Notes under the pieces: model-generated | What the model was told of the DNA's origin: nothing | The model's database searches: none | Seen by the model: only the letters and a program-made list of their open reading frames with translations | Part shown: piece after piece, positions 1-10,045 of the stretch | Layout: every line of letters begins with the position of its first letter | Position numbering within the stretch: the first letter of the stretch is position 1 | Position numbers and translations under genes: made by a program | NCBI RefSeq assembly: GCF_018139145.2 | Contig: NW_026114268.1 | Span: forward strand, 558,001-622,000 | Reading direction: 5' to 3' | From: Gymnogyps californianus | Lineage: Eukaryota; Chordata; Aves; Accipitriformes; Cathartidae | DNA length: 64,000 nucleotides

Positions 1-2392
1 TGTCACTTCAGCTGGCCAAAGGAATGCCCCACCAGCCTCTGAAATGATGACGGCAGACGCTGCCCTGTCGCTCTGAATTGCTCCATCAGAGCTTCCAGTT
101 CCCTGCACAGGTCTTGGACCACCTCTGGCACCTCACGTGTCGCCTGTGGTTTGCGTGGGTACAGGAGATTCCTCCCTTTCAGTGTCTGGGTGTCCTGTCT
201 CATAGTGGGACAAGAAGAGGTGATTCTTGGCCCGAACTCTGTCTCTGAGAGGGGAACTGACTCTGCTGGCAAGAAGGGTCCCTCCCCAGCTGAGGGAGGG
301 AAGCTCAGAGATGACTTCAGCTTGTTTCACAGTTGGTTCCCCTGGAGCCCCAGGAATATCTTTGAGGGAGTCCACAGGGAGCTGAGAAAGTGCTGCCTTG
401 GGCTGGTCCTCTGCTGCTGAGCTGGGCCGGGCTCCTGGGATGGAGGGAGCTCATGGCAAGCGGGCAGCGCTGCAGAGAGACAGCTCTGCCCAGGAGCAGC
501 TCCTCTGCAGAGCACAGCAGGGCTGAGGGTGCTGCCTGCAGGTGGTGAAAGGAGAGGGATGAGGCAGAGAGAGGTTAAAGGCAGTCTGGGGTGGGAGGAG
601 AGAGGAGACTTCACCTGGAGAAACATCTTCAGAGCCCTTAACAGGGTAAGTCTCTGGCTGCAGGGCAATGCAGCTGCGGTTCCTGAAAAGATCTCCTAAA
701 GCTGGCACGTCCCACAGCCTATGGGATCCGTCAGGAGGACTCTGGCAGTTCCTCCAGTGTAGAGAGAGAGGACGTGCTTTGGAGCACGGCTTCCCTGCTG
801 CCCCGTCAGAGGGACAGGGCAAGTCAGCTGCAGAGGTATGAAGCCGGGTGTGCAGCCAGGGGTGCCCAGGGCTGTCCTTCTGAGCGGGGTCCCTGCACCC
901 CAGGGGGCTGTGTGCCGGGGCAGGGACTCTGCCGCCTGCCAGGGTCAGCTCCCAGCCTGCCCAGGGAGCTCCCCACGGCTCTGCAGGGAGAAGGTGTGGG
1001 TGGAAGGAGCGACCCCCAGCATGGTAGGGCAGGGATGAGCAGGGCAGGGCAGGGCAAGGGGTTTCTGCTCTCAGGAGAGTGCTGCCTGTGTCAGGGCTTC
1101 TCACCGCTTCAGCTCTCCCTCATCACATTTCAAAGTGGACTCCTCCAGAAGCACATCAACTCAGCAACAACTTCCCCCTTCCTGCCACCTCAGGTTTTCT
1201 GTGATCTGGTCTTCAGCCCTTGCACACGCAGAGATGCCCCTGGGCAGTGCCCTGCCCCTGGGAGGTGTTGGCAGGGCAGAGGTGAGCGCACAGCAAGTGG
1301 GATGGGGTTTGTGAGCAGTGACAGGGAGTTGTGCTGGGGACAGGGAGACGGCTCCTGGCAGCAGAGACGTGGGCAGGGAGTGAGAGGGAGCTACTGCCAG
1401 AAAGAGTGGGGAGGGGGCGTTGGGGGTGGCAGGTTCAGCTCCTGTTCAGACGCCCACCCTTTGGGTCCTGCTATGCAGGTGTGTCTGTGGGAGCAAAGTG
1501 CCCAAGTCTCCTGCAGGCAACTTCAGGACATTGAGCTCTGTTCCTGGGGTGTCCTGCGGGGCTGCAGGGTGCCCTCCAGAAGGGCACAGCTCTCCCCTCG
1601 TATCTCTGTGCTCCCTAGGATCCCCATGGAGAAGACACCTGGGTGCTAAGGCCCTGGAAATGCTGCTGGGCAGCTGTAGGTGGGCAGCTGCAATGATCCC
1701 TCTGTGTCTCAGTCTGGGAGGGGAGAGAGGAGAAAAGGCGAGGAGTCTGTCTGTCTGCTCTTTGAACCTGGATTCCTCTGCTCTCGGCAGTGTCCGGTTT
1801 CTTTTTAGAGGAACACCTGAGTGTGATCATCCTCCAGTTCCAAGCTGCCAGCACAGGGCAGCTGAGAACGGGACTGCTGGGCAGGGCAGCTCTCCTCACT
1901 CTGCACTAAGGGACAGTCCCTTTGCCTCCAGGAGCCACGAGATGTCACTTGGAGTGCATGAGAAAGGTCAGGGATTTCAGCCATCCAAACCCACTCCTAA
2001 ATGTGGCAGGTGCAACTAGAACAAAAGAAACAAAACCAAATCCCCTCGGCTCTGTTCTGCAGTTGGGCAAATTGCGAACAGCCATGCCAAAAAGCTCTGT
2101 GATGTATCACGAGTGCATTTAAGTTGAGATCAGCCTGCGTTCCTCATTCCCTCTCGCTGCACAGCAGGAAGGACTCCTGAGGAGCCCATTCCAGAGTCCC
2201 TGCTCCCAATGGCCCCCTCAGCCAGCAAAACCCGGAGCTCAAGTGAGGGAGCTGCAGAGAGGTCTTGCTGAAAAGAAAGAGTCTGAGTGTGGGGCTGCTA
2301 TGAGACATGCGCTATGTTTTGCTCGGAGAAGGCTGCCCTAACTCAGTACTGCCTTTTCCTTCTCAACAGATAAGCAAACCCAGAGGCAGCAG
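1..2392 (+). promoter_or_regulatory. OR14 upstream block, copy A
   Basis: The block is shared by all four receptor copies. The best conserved cores are 380-545 and 830-1030, which match 11054-11260 and 11490-11650 (copy B) and 25325-25480 and 25795-25960 (copy C). A pyrimidine tract and CAG end at 2369, giving a likely 3' splice site 23 bases before the ATG at 2393, which fits the common OR layout of a non-coding first exon. Many open frames in the block are chance frames of GC-rich DNA. The exact promoter is not resolved. Confidence 0.55.
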
Positions 2393-3327
2393 ATGTCCAA
2401 CGGCAGCTCCATCACCCAGTTCCTCCTCCTGGTGTTCGCAGACACGCGGGAGCTGCAGCTCTTGCACTTCTGGCTCTTGCTGGGCATCTACCTGGCTGCC
2501 CTCCTGGGCAACGGCCTCATCATCACCGCCGTAGCCTGCGACCACCGCCTCCACACCCCCATGTACTTCTTCCTCCTCAACCTCTCCCTCCTTGACCTGG
2601 GCTCCATTTCTACTACTGTCCCCAAAGCCATGGCCAATTCCTTGTGGGACACCAGGGCCATCTCCTACTTGGGATGTGCTGCCCAGGTCTTTCTGTTTTT
2701 CTTCTTGGTTGGAGCAGAGTTTTCTCTTCTCACCGTCATGGCCTACGACCGCTACATTGCCATCTGCAAACCCCTGCACTACGGGACCCTCCTGGGCAGC
2801 AGAGCTTGTGTCCACATGGCAGCAGCTGCCTGGGGCAGTGGGTTTCTCAGTGCTGTCCTGCACACTGCCAGTACATTTTCCATACCACTCTGCCAAGGCA
2901 ATGCTGTGAACCAGTTCTTCTGTGAAGTCCCCCAGATCCTCAAGCTCTCCTGCTCAGACTCCTCCCTCAGGGAAGTTGGGGCCCTTGTGGTTAGTGTCTG
3001 TTTAGCTTTTGGGTGTTTTGTTTTCATCGTGCTGTCCTATGTGCAGATCTTCAGGGCCGTGCTGAGGATCCCTCTGAGCAGGGACAGCACAAAGCCTTTT
3101 CCACATGCCTCCCTCACCTGGCCGTGGTCTCCCTGTTTATCAGCACTGCCATCTTTGCCTACCTGAAGCCCCCCTCCATCTCCTCCCCATCCCTGGACCT
3201 GGTGGTGGCAGTCCTGTACGCCGTGGTGCCTCCAGCAGTGAACCCCCTCCTCTACAGCATGAGGAACGAGGAACTCCAGAATGCCCTGAAGAACCTCATT
3301 CTAGAGGTAGTATTTCAGCAGCAATAA
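2393..3327 (+). pseudogene. Olfactory receptor family 14-like, copy A (frameshifted)
   Basis: This is a single-exon odorant receptor, a seven-helix G-protein-coupled receptor of olfactory cilia. Visible hallmarks are the N-terminal MSNGSS with an N-glycosylation site at Asn3, GNGLI in helix 1, HTPMYFFLLNLS in helix 2, MAYDRYIAICKPLHY at the end of helix 3, the cysteine-rich second extracellular loop, KAFSTCLPHL in helix 6 and PAVNPLLYSMRN in helix 7. One C is missing in the run at 3070-3072 (GGATCCC where copies B, C and D have GGATCCCC), which shifts the frame after the third cytoplasmic loop and separates helices 6-7. With that base the length would be 311 residues, normal for the family. 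The stop is TAA at 3325-3327. The lesion lies in a homopolymer, so a consensus error is possible. Confidence 0.88.
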
Positions 3328-4639
3328 GCTGCCCATCTCTCTTCACAAGGTTTCTCCGAATTATCTCAGGCAACTTGTGTCCTTTGGGCATTGTACTGCT
3401 TAGAATCGTGTTTCTTCAGGAAGGTTTGCTTTCATCCTGCTTCTCAGGAGGATGAACCCAGGCTGTCTGGCCCAAAGGCCTTCTCTAAATGAGTCTATCA
3501 CTACGCTAATGCTGGCCTCCTTTGTGGCATGTCTGTAAAAAAGGGGATTTCCTCAGTGCAGCGTGTGAAGCTTGGGCTCTTCTTTCCGACCTGGAGTGCA
3601 GGCTACGCTGAGGGAATTGCAGGCTAAAAGGCCCTGCTGTTGTGCTTGGGTGCGGCATTGGCTTAGCGGGACAAGGACATGGGTCGATGTGTAAGGGAAT
3701 GAGGGCTGGACTGATCCTTGGCTTTACTGGGTGCCCAATGGCATTGGAGATGCTGAGCAGTGAAAAGGCACCTGCTTGAGGCTCTCTCACATATGACAGG
3801 GCTGGTCAAAGATGCCCGACCTTCTGAAAGGGGATCTGAACCCCCAGGAGAGCACAGGGCATCTCTGGGTCACTAGGTGCCTCGGGGTGGAAAGGGAATG
3901 GAGGTTTAGAAAACTTCCCCAACAAGTGGAGTCACCCAAAGGGAAAGGGCTAAAGTGAAGGATGCGCAGCCTAATGGGGGCTCTGCAATGCCAGAGGGCA
4001 GCGGAGACACAGCAGGCGTGAGGAAGGCAGCCGTGAGAGCGATTCACCTCATCTTCAATGAGAAGCCATGGGCTGGATCCAGTGACACCCCTGAACACAT
4101 CCTGAACCAGTTGAAACACCCCGTGATTTCTCTGAGTGTCATAGCCACAGACCCATGGGAGACATCTGTGAGGGGTAGTGATGCTGGTCTGGCTAGATGT
4201 GCTTCACTCCCAGAGCAGTATGGCCGGTATGTAGTCACCCCGTGGTCCCAGGGCACCAGAGCCTGCTTGCTCTGCAGAGCAGCACCACCAGCTCAGGGCC
4301 CTGTGGGGAGCTCAGGAAGGGAGCAGGACCAACTGGCCAGGCCAGCATGGACACACGCCCCTGGGAAAGGCTCTCTGTGGAGCAGGGATTTCCCTGGAGA
4401 AGAGTGGAGCACCACGCGTGTGTCACAAGTAAGGCAAGAAGGAGGAGAAACAGGTTGTTGTGTTCACCGGCGTGGGGCAGCTCCTGTGTCACTGGGACTG
4501 GCGGTGGGGGTGGCACAGGCTGCCCGGGGGCTCTTCTGGAAAGGAGAGGGCAGACCACCAAGAGGACTGAACCAAATCCTTGGGCCAGCCTCTAGCCCTG
4601 GGACTGATGGGGAGGATGACAGCCCTTCCCCAGCCCCCA
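3328..4639. other. Receptor 3' flank without gene
   Basis: The flank is homologous to 35260-36584 in reverse, and in part (3490-3600) to 28880-28980 downstream of copy C. Copy C has an AATAAA at about 28913 in the segment that reads TAAAAAA here, so the likely polyadenylation signal is lost in this copy. I recognise no other gene. Open frames such as 3955-4881 have no family features. Confidence 0.5.
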
Positions 4640-5425
4640 GGAGCTTCTGTGTCCTTCAGAGAGGGTGCGGCTGTGTGTGGGTGCCCAGAGCTCCGCAGCA
4701 CCCTGCAGCAGGCACTGCTGTGGGGCAAGCCCAGACTGAGACTCCTATTGAGCCTGCTGCCAACCCGCACCCCCACATCCCTTTCTGCAGGGCTGCTCTC
4801 CAGCCACTGCTCTCCCAATCTGTACTTGTGTCCGGAGCGTTACTCCATCCTGGGGCAGAATCCGGCATTTGGACTTGTTAAATTTCATGCCCTTCATGAT
4901 GACTGCTCAAAGCGCCAGTCTAGCCGGATCCTTCAGGAAGGCCTCTCATCCCTCAAGAGAGCCAACAGCACTCCCAGTTTGGGATCATCAGCCAACTTGC
5001 CAACAATGGATTCCACTCCTGCCTCCAGCCCATTGATAAATCTATGGAACATTGACAAATATATAGAACTGGCCCTAGGATCGAGCCCTGAGGAACACCA
5101 CTGGTGACCAGTCGCCAGCCAGATGTAGCCCCATTCACCACGACCTTTGAGCCTGCCGTCCAGCCAGTTCTTCACCCGTGAGCGCACCGGGAGCCCACTC
5201 ATCTCACGACTGGACAACTCGCCCAGAAGATGCTGTGAGGGACGGTATCCAAAGCCTTCCCGACATCCAGAAAAACCACATCCACCGCCTTCCCTTCATC
5301 CACGAGGCGGGTGACCTTATCCTGGAAGGATATCAAATTGGTTAATCAGGACTTTCCCTTTGTGACCCATGTTGACTGTGCCTGATGATTGCCTTGTCCT
5401 TTAAATGCCTTTCAATAGCACCCAG
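4640..5425 (-). mobile_element. CR1 LINE fragment (reverse transcriptase)
   Basis: Read on the minus strand, this encodes a broken CR1 ORF2 piece: HGVTKGKS-like start, the KAVDVVFLDVGKALDTVPH region, [20 protein letters not shown] and a degraded FADD-type block near 4900-4930, then the MKFNKSKCR-like segment. Frames change several times, so it is inactive. It is the mirror of 34475-35250. It abuts a separate CR1 3' tail at 5426. Confidence 0.85.
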
Positions 5426-5510
5426 AATCATAGAATCATGGAATATCTCGAGTTGGAAGGGACCCTAAGGATCATCGAGTCCAACTCCCTGCTCCTCACA
5501 GGACAACTGA
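5426..5510 (-). mobile_element. CR1 3' end fragment
   Basis: The segment contains the reverse complement of the CR1 tail, with AGAATCATAGAATCATGG followed by GAGTTGGAAGGGACC and a tract equivalent to GTTGGACTCGATGATCC. Only the last 80 or so bases of the element remain, joined to an internal fragment of another CR1 copy. Confidence 0.85.
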
Positions 5511-6164
5511 AAACTAAACCGTAGGACTTTCATACATCCAAACAAATTGGGAAATATCAGGTTTTATACAAAAAGAACCCCAGTGCTATGAAGATTCCCT
5601 TCCTGGACTGAAATGTATCTGTCACTCTTTTCTAGTAGCACTAAGAAAACAGAAACAATGTCTAAAATCTTGCTGCAGGGGAGGTCCGAATCAGATGTTG
5701 CTTACAGAAAATTTTATAACAGCCATATCTCAAGCTCTGTGCTGCTCTATCTGGAATAAACACCTATCATACTTCAGTAAGTTACGTCATCTCCTTAGGA
5801 GCAGCTTCCTGTCTTTGTACCTAATGTACAACATTGCAACTGGCATGTTGTGCATCAGAAGAGATCATAATTTCAAGAATACCCTCTCTCTCAACAGTAC
5901 AGAGCTCTCGCTGAACCACTGATCATATTCAGTGCTAACACATAATAAATGAAACATTCCATGGTACTTCCATGTCATTGAACCATTTTTCTGTACAGAT
6001 TTATGCTTATTTTTGAAAGCCAGGATTTCACTGATGCGCTCAAATTCCTGCAGAACAGCTGGTTCTAGCCTTGGGACTCTCCTTCTCCTCTCTATGTACA
6101 GCAGCAGACAAGTCTGGAGGGCATGCATTCGCTTCCCACAGATGTTAAAAGAAGCAATTGTCAT
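5511..6164 (-). other. AT-rich segment with unidentified coding-like frame
   Basis: This 650-bp AT-rich block differs in base composition from its GC-rich neighbours and occurs three times: here and, reversed, at 32702-33360 and 33735-34395. On the minus strand 5865-6164 is an open frame of 99 codons with a protein-like middle (around RRRVPRLEPAVLQEFERI). The two other copies carry small insertions that break this frame. I do not recognise the family. It may be an exon with flanking intron captured beside the LTR, or a fragment of an unrecognised repeat. Confidence 0.4.
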
Positions 6165-6578
6165 GGTTTAGCCCAGCCAGCAGCTAGCCCACAGAGCTGC
6201 TCCCTCACTCCCCTCCCCTGGTGGGATGGGGGAGAGAATTGGAAGTGAAAACTGGTGGGATGAGATAAAAACTCTTTCATAATTTAAAAAACTAAATAAA
6301 GAAAGAAATTGTAAGGAAAAGAAAAAAATAACAAAGAGAGAGAAAAATAAACCCCAGGACAGACAAGGGATGCAAATGAAGACAATTGCTCACCACCAAC
6401 CGACCGATGATGCCCAGCCAGTCCCCGAGCAGCGGCCCCCCGCCAACCTCCCCTCCAGCTTTTATTGCTGAGCATGACGTCATATGGTCTGGAATCTCCC
6501 TTTGGTCGGTTGGGGTCAGCTGTCCTGGCTGTGTCCCCCTCAACTTCTCGTGCACCCCCAGCCCTACTCGCTGGTGGG
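6165..6578 (-). mobile_element. Endogenous retrovirus LTR, left copy
   Basis: The segment begins with the LTR end TGGTTTAGCCCAGCCAGCAG and runs through the GGGATGGGGGAGAGAATTGG block to GCATGACGTCATATGGTC and the CTCGCTGGTGGG block. I recognise this as a common avian endogenous retrovirus LTR in minus orientation, because the TATA-like side lies to the right. A CRE-like TGACGTCA palindrome sits at 6475-6482. No retroviral gene adjoins it in the readable sequence. Confidence 0.8.
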
Positions 6579-7078
6579 NNNNNNNNNNNNNNNNNNNNNN
6601 NNNNNNNNNNNNNNNNNNNNNNNNNNNNNNNNNNNNNNNNNNNNNNNNNNNNNNNNNNNNNNNNNNNNNNNNNNNNNNNNNNNNNNNNNNNNNNNNNNNN
6701 NNNNNNNNNNNNNNNNNNNNNNNNNNNNNNNNNNNNNNNNNNNNNNNNNNNNNNNNNNNNNNNNNNNNNNNNNNNNNNNNNNNNNNNNNNNNNNNNNNNN
6801 NNNNNNNNNNNNNNNNNNNNNNNNNNNNNNNNNNNNNNNNNNNNNNNNNNNNNNNNNNNNNNNNNNNNNNNNNNNNNNNNNNNNNNNNNNNNNNNNNNNN
6901 NNNNNNNNNNNNNNNNNNNNNNNNNNNNNNNNNNNNNNNNNNNNNNNNNNNNNNNNNNNNNNNNNNNNNNNNNNNNNNNNNNNNNNNNNNNNNNNNNNNN
7001 NNNNNNNNNNNNNNNNNNNNNNNNNNNNNNNNNNNNNNNNNNNNNNNNNNNNNNNNNNNNNNNNNNNNNNNNNNNNNN
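6579..7078. other. Assembly gap (500 N)
   Basis: Exactly 500 unknown bases, a size typical of a placeholder gap. Both sides carry the same LTR segment, so the gap was probably caused by the repeat. Confidence 0.99.
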
Positions 7079-7402
7079 AGTGTAACCTTGAAAATACCCC
7101 TCCCTCCACTTGTTCTTCTTGTTTTTATTGCTGAGCATGACGTCATATGGTATGGATATCCCTTGGGTCAGTTGGGGTCAGCTGTGCCGGCTGTGTCCCC
7201 TCCCAACTTCTTGCACACCCCAGCCTACTCGCTGGTGGGGCAGAGTGAGAAACAGAAAAGGCTTTATGCTGTGAAAGCACAGTTCAGCAATCGCTAAAAC
7301 ATCGTTGTGTTATCAAGGCTGTTTTCATCACAAATCCAACACCTAGGACCATACGGGCTGCTATGATTAAATTAACTCTATCCCAACCCACACCAGTACA
7401 GG
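7079..7402 (-). mobile_element. Endogenous retrovirus LTR, right copy
   Basis: From about 7128 the GCTGAGCATGACGTCATATGG block and the CTCGCTGGTGGGGC block of the left copy are repeated, then continue to an end near 7402 (AACTCTATCCCA followed by CACCAGTACA). It shares the LTR family and orientation of 6165-6578 but differs at several bases. The two copies may be the two LTRs of one provirus whose body is missing in the gap, or a tandem LTR artefact. Confidence 0.75.
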
Positions 7403-7539
7403 AGCAAAAGGGAGGTGTTCCCAATAGCTGTCTTCAGGGAGCTGGTCAAATGCCTTGTCTCTGATCCTGTAACAGGGGCTTAGATGCCTGGCTCCTGATT
7501 AGAGTCTTTTCGAATACCATCACTTATGGAGCAACCTGG

Positions 7540-8840
7540 TCTGACCTCAGAGCTGGCCTTGCTTTGAGCTGCACAATGGACTAGAGATCTCTTGAGCTGC
7601 TTTCCCCTCTGATTTTTCCCATGAGCCTATGATAGAGATACCCCCTTCAGCTGAATCCCTTCTTCTAGGGCATACTGCAAGGCTGCTGGAAGTGTGGGTG
7701 GGAAAGGGACTGCTGGGGGTCTCCTGCCTGACCTCCTGCCCAAGGGTAACTACCACCAACCCCGTGGTCAGGTTGGTGGCACTTTTTGGAGCTGAGACCT
7801 GAAAACCTCCCAGGATGGGGATCACAGAGACACTCTGGGGTTCCTGCTGCAGTGCAGCACCACACTCCTAGTTATTTTTACTTTTCCTGTTGCCCAGGGT
7901 GAAGCTCCCAAGAGGCAGTTTGGGGCTCTTGCCTGTGCCATAGCATTTCTCACGGCAGAAGAGATGGGTTTTGCCATCATCTCTCCAGGTAGGTGTAGGA
8001 TGCTCTTGGGTTTTCCTCAGCATCCCCTTCAGCAGGCTAAGGAGGCTCAGTTCCCTCACCGCCTCCACACAGCTCATGTTAATTAGGCCCTAACACCATC
8101 ATTGTTTCCCTTGTCTGGGTCCTCTCCAGCTTCTACCATTCCTCCAGAACTGGGAGACCACTGGCTTGCATGGCATCCATTGTCATGCCCAGGCCCTTCT
8201 GCTCAGGGCCGCTCCTCACCAGGCCCTTCGGCTCAGGGCACTCCTCACCCAGTCAGGTTGCAGCCCACACTGCTGCCCAGGGTTATTCTGTCCCTGGTGC
8301 AGAGCTCGTCCCTTCTCCTTGTCGATCTTTGGGAGGGGTTTTGGGTTTTTTTGCCAAATCCCAAGTGTGTCCAGTCCCTCTGGACTGGAGCTCTGTTGTG
8401 CCAGCGGTTTGGGCATGTTTGCGGATGCCTCATCCTCATTTTGTGCTTCTACCAGGATAACAGCGTGAGGAATTGCAGGACACCACAGGTAAAGAAAAAG
8501 CAGTACTTGTTTTGTGGAATTGCTGCCCAAGGTAGAAAGCATCACAAAACCCACATCAGAAACAACAAAGGAGGGCACAAAACAGCAGAGGGTGGCCAAT
8601 GGGGAAGGGTTAACAGGGTAGGCTGTTCTTTTTGGAGAGTAGGAGGATGGTAAAAAAGATGAACTTGAGAGGAGGAAAGAGGAACCAGGATATGACAGGT
8701 GAAGCAAAGGATGGGATCAGGGCTGCCTCGAGGGTACCCAGTGAAGCAGCCTTGTACCAGACGGGAATGACTTCCACAGTCAGGGAGACCCTGAGTGCAT
8801 TCCTTAACATTGCCAACATGAAGGAGAAGGAAAAACAGCA
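7540..8840 (-). mobile_element. Diverged CR1 LINE copy
   Basis: On the minus strand this matches, with many differences, the plus-strand segment 16140-17420. Shared landmarks are the ACAGAATAACCC and GTGAGGAGTGCCCTG blocks, the GGCAAGAGCC...GAGCTTC block and the final GAAGGGATTCAGCTG block. The order resembles the C-terminal part of CR1 ORF2 and the 3' region of an old CR1 subfamily. No frame is intact. Confidence 0.55.
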
Positions 8841-8859
8841 TTGTTCAGGCTGGAAGAGA

Positions 8860-10045
8860 ACTTGGGTGGTGTCCTCCTGCCTGTCTATATCCTTTGGGAT
8901 GGCAGCCCTGCCCGTCAGTGTATCAGCTCCTCCCCTCGGTTTGGTGTCACTGCAAACTCTATCAGAAGCCATTCTTTCATCTCCTCCAGATCAGTAAACC
9001 TTGTGAAAGGGGGCAGGTTGCAGGACAGACTCCTGCAGGACTCTGCAGTGAGAGGCCTTCAGGCAGAGTATCACCCATTCCCCACGTCCCTTGGAGCCCG
9101 AAACACGCAATCAGTTCCTAATCCATCTACTTATCCACCCAGACGGACCATAATACCATAACACGGTTAAAAGAATATAGTGGGGCATAGTGTTAAAAAC
9201 CGTGCTTAAATCCAGGTAAACGACATCCACTGCTCTCTCCTTACCCAGAAATGCAATCCTTTCATCTCAGAAAGCAGTGCGGATGGTCAGGCATGCTCTA
9301 CCGGAGTAAATCTAGACACCTTCTCTTTCAGAAACCCAGAAATGGGATCCAAGAGGAGACACGCGGGGACACACTCCTCAACCAAAAAGAGGGTGAACAG
9401 CCTTTAGTTCCCCGGCTCACCCTTGGGGCCTTTTTGAAAGATGCATGCAATGTTTGCTTTTTGCAAGTCCTCAGGGAGTTGCCCTGATGACCTGTCCAAA
9501 GTGACACCGAGCAGTGTCGCTGTGACTTTCTGCCTGCTCTCTCAGCACCCTTGGACGGAGTCCCTCTGGTCCCATGGACTGGTAAGGGTTGAGTTTGCTC
9601 AAGTGACCCCTGACTTGACCCCCACCCACTGCTGGTTGATCTCCATGGGCTCTGCCTCAAGGCACAAAGGCCTGGGAGACCTTGCTGAGGAAGACTGAGC
9701 CAAAAGCAACACATTCTCTCTCAGACCTCTTTACACCTGCTCTTGCTAAACTCTGCAGTGGCCCACATAGTCATTCTTTCTTCTTTAACTGTACGTTCAG
9801 TAGCAACAGCTCATCTTGGTGCCATTGAATTCCTTAGGAGAGCCAACTGCAAGGACCACTGCTGGTGCTGCATGGTCAATCCATATGGACCACTGCTGTA
9901 CTTGCAGGAGGTTGTCCTTAGAGACCAGCTGTAGTGAGCTCTGCTGCCTATCAGTACTCCTGCTCATGAGATCCCTCCTGAAGGTCCCAGGACAGGCCAA
10001 AGTCTGCCCCTCTGAGGTCCCAGGAGCCCATATATGCGATGGCTT
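8860..10045 (-). mobile_element. CR1 LINE, long degraded copy
   Basis: Consecutive blocks match the reverse complement of CR1 ORF2: GTATCAGCTCCTCCC with GGTGTCACTGCAAAC, CATCCACTGCTCTCTCC, a TTTTTGAAAGATGCATGCAATG block, CTCAGCACCC with GTCCCATGGACTGG, and GGCCAAAGTCTGCCCCTCTGA. The same block precedes receptor copy C (22690-23440) and lies at 41560-42190 next to copy D, so it was duplicated with the receptors. Confidence 0.75.

Larger units (their letters stand above)
1..6350. repeat. Inverted-repeat arm A
   Basis: This whole stretch reappears in reverse orientation at 33516-39908. Matching landmarks are 3 with 39906, the receptor start 2393 with 37519, the receptor stop 3327 with 36585, about 5340 with about 34560, and 6164 with 33738. 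Translated stretches of the two arms differ by only about two residues in ninety, so identity is roughly 98 percent over most of the arm and lower in the LTR part (6165-6350). The arm is cut by the window start, because arm D continues into related duplicon sequence beyond 39908. The spacer is about 27 kb. Confidence 0.9.

Noticed and set aside
774..1649. Open frame of 291 codons on the plus strand
   Set aside because: It lies in the GC-rich OR upstream block; equivalent blocks of the other copies do not keep this frame, and no domain is visible.
4953..5217. Two overlapping minus-strand frames as a gene
   Set aside because: They are the two frames of one broken CR1 reverse-transcriptase fragment.
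6284..7297. Long frames across the N gap
   Set aside because: They exist only because unknown bases cannot contain stops.
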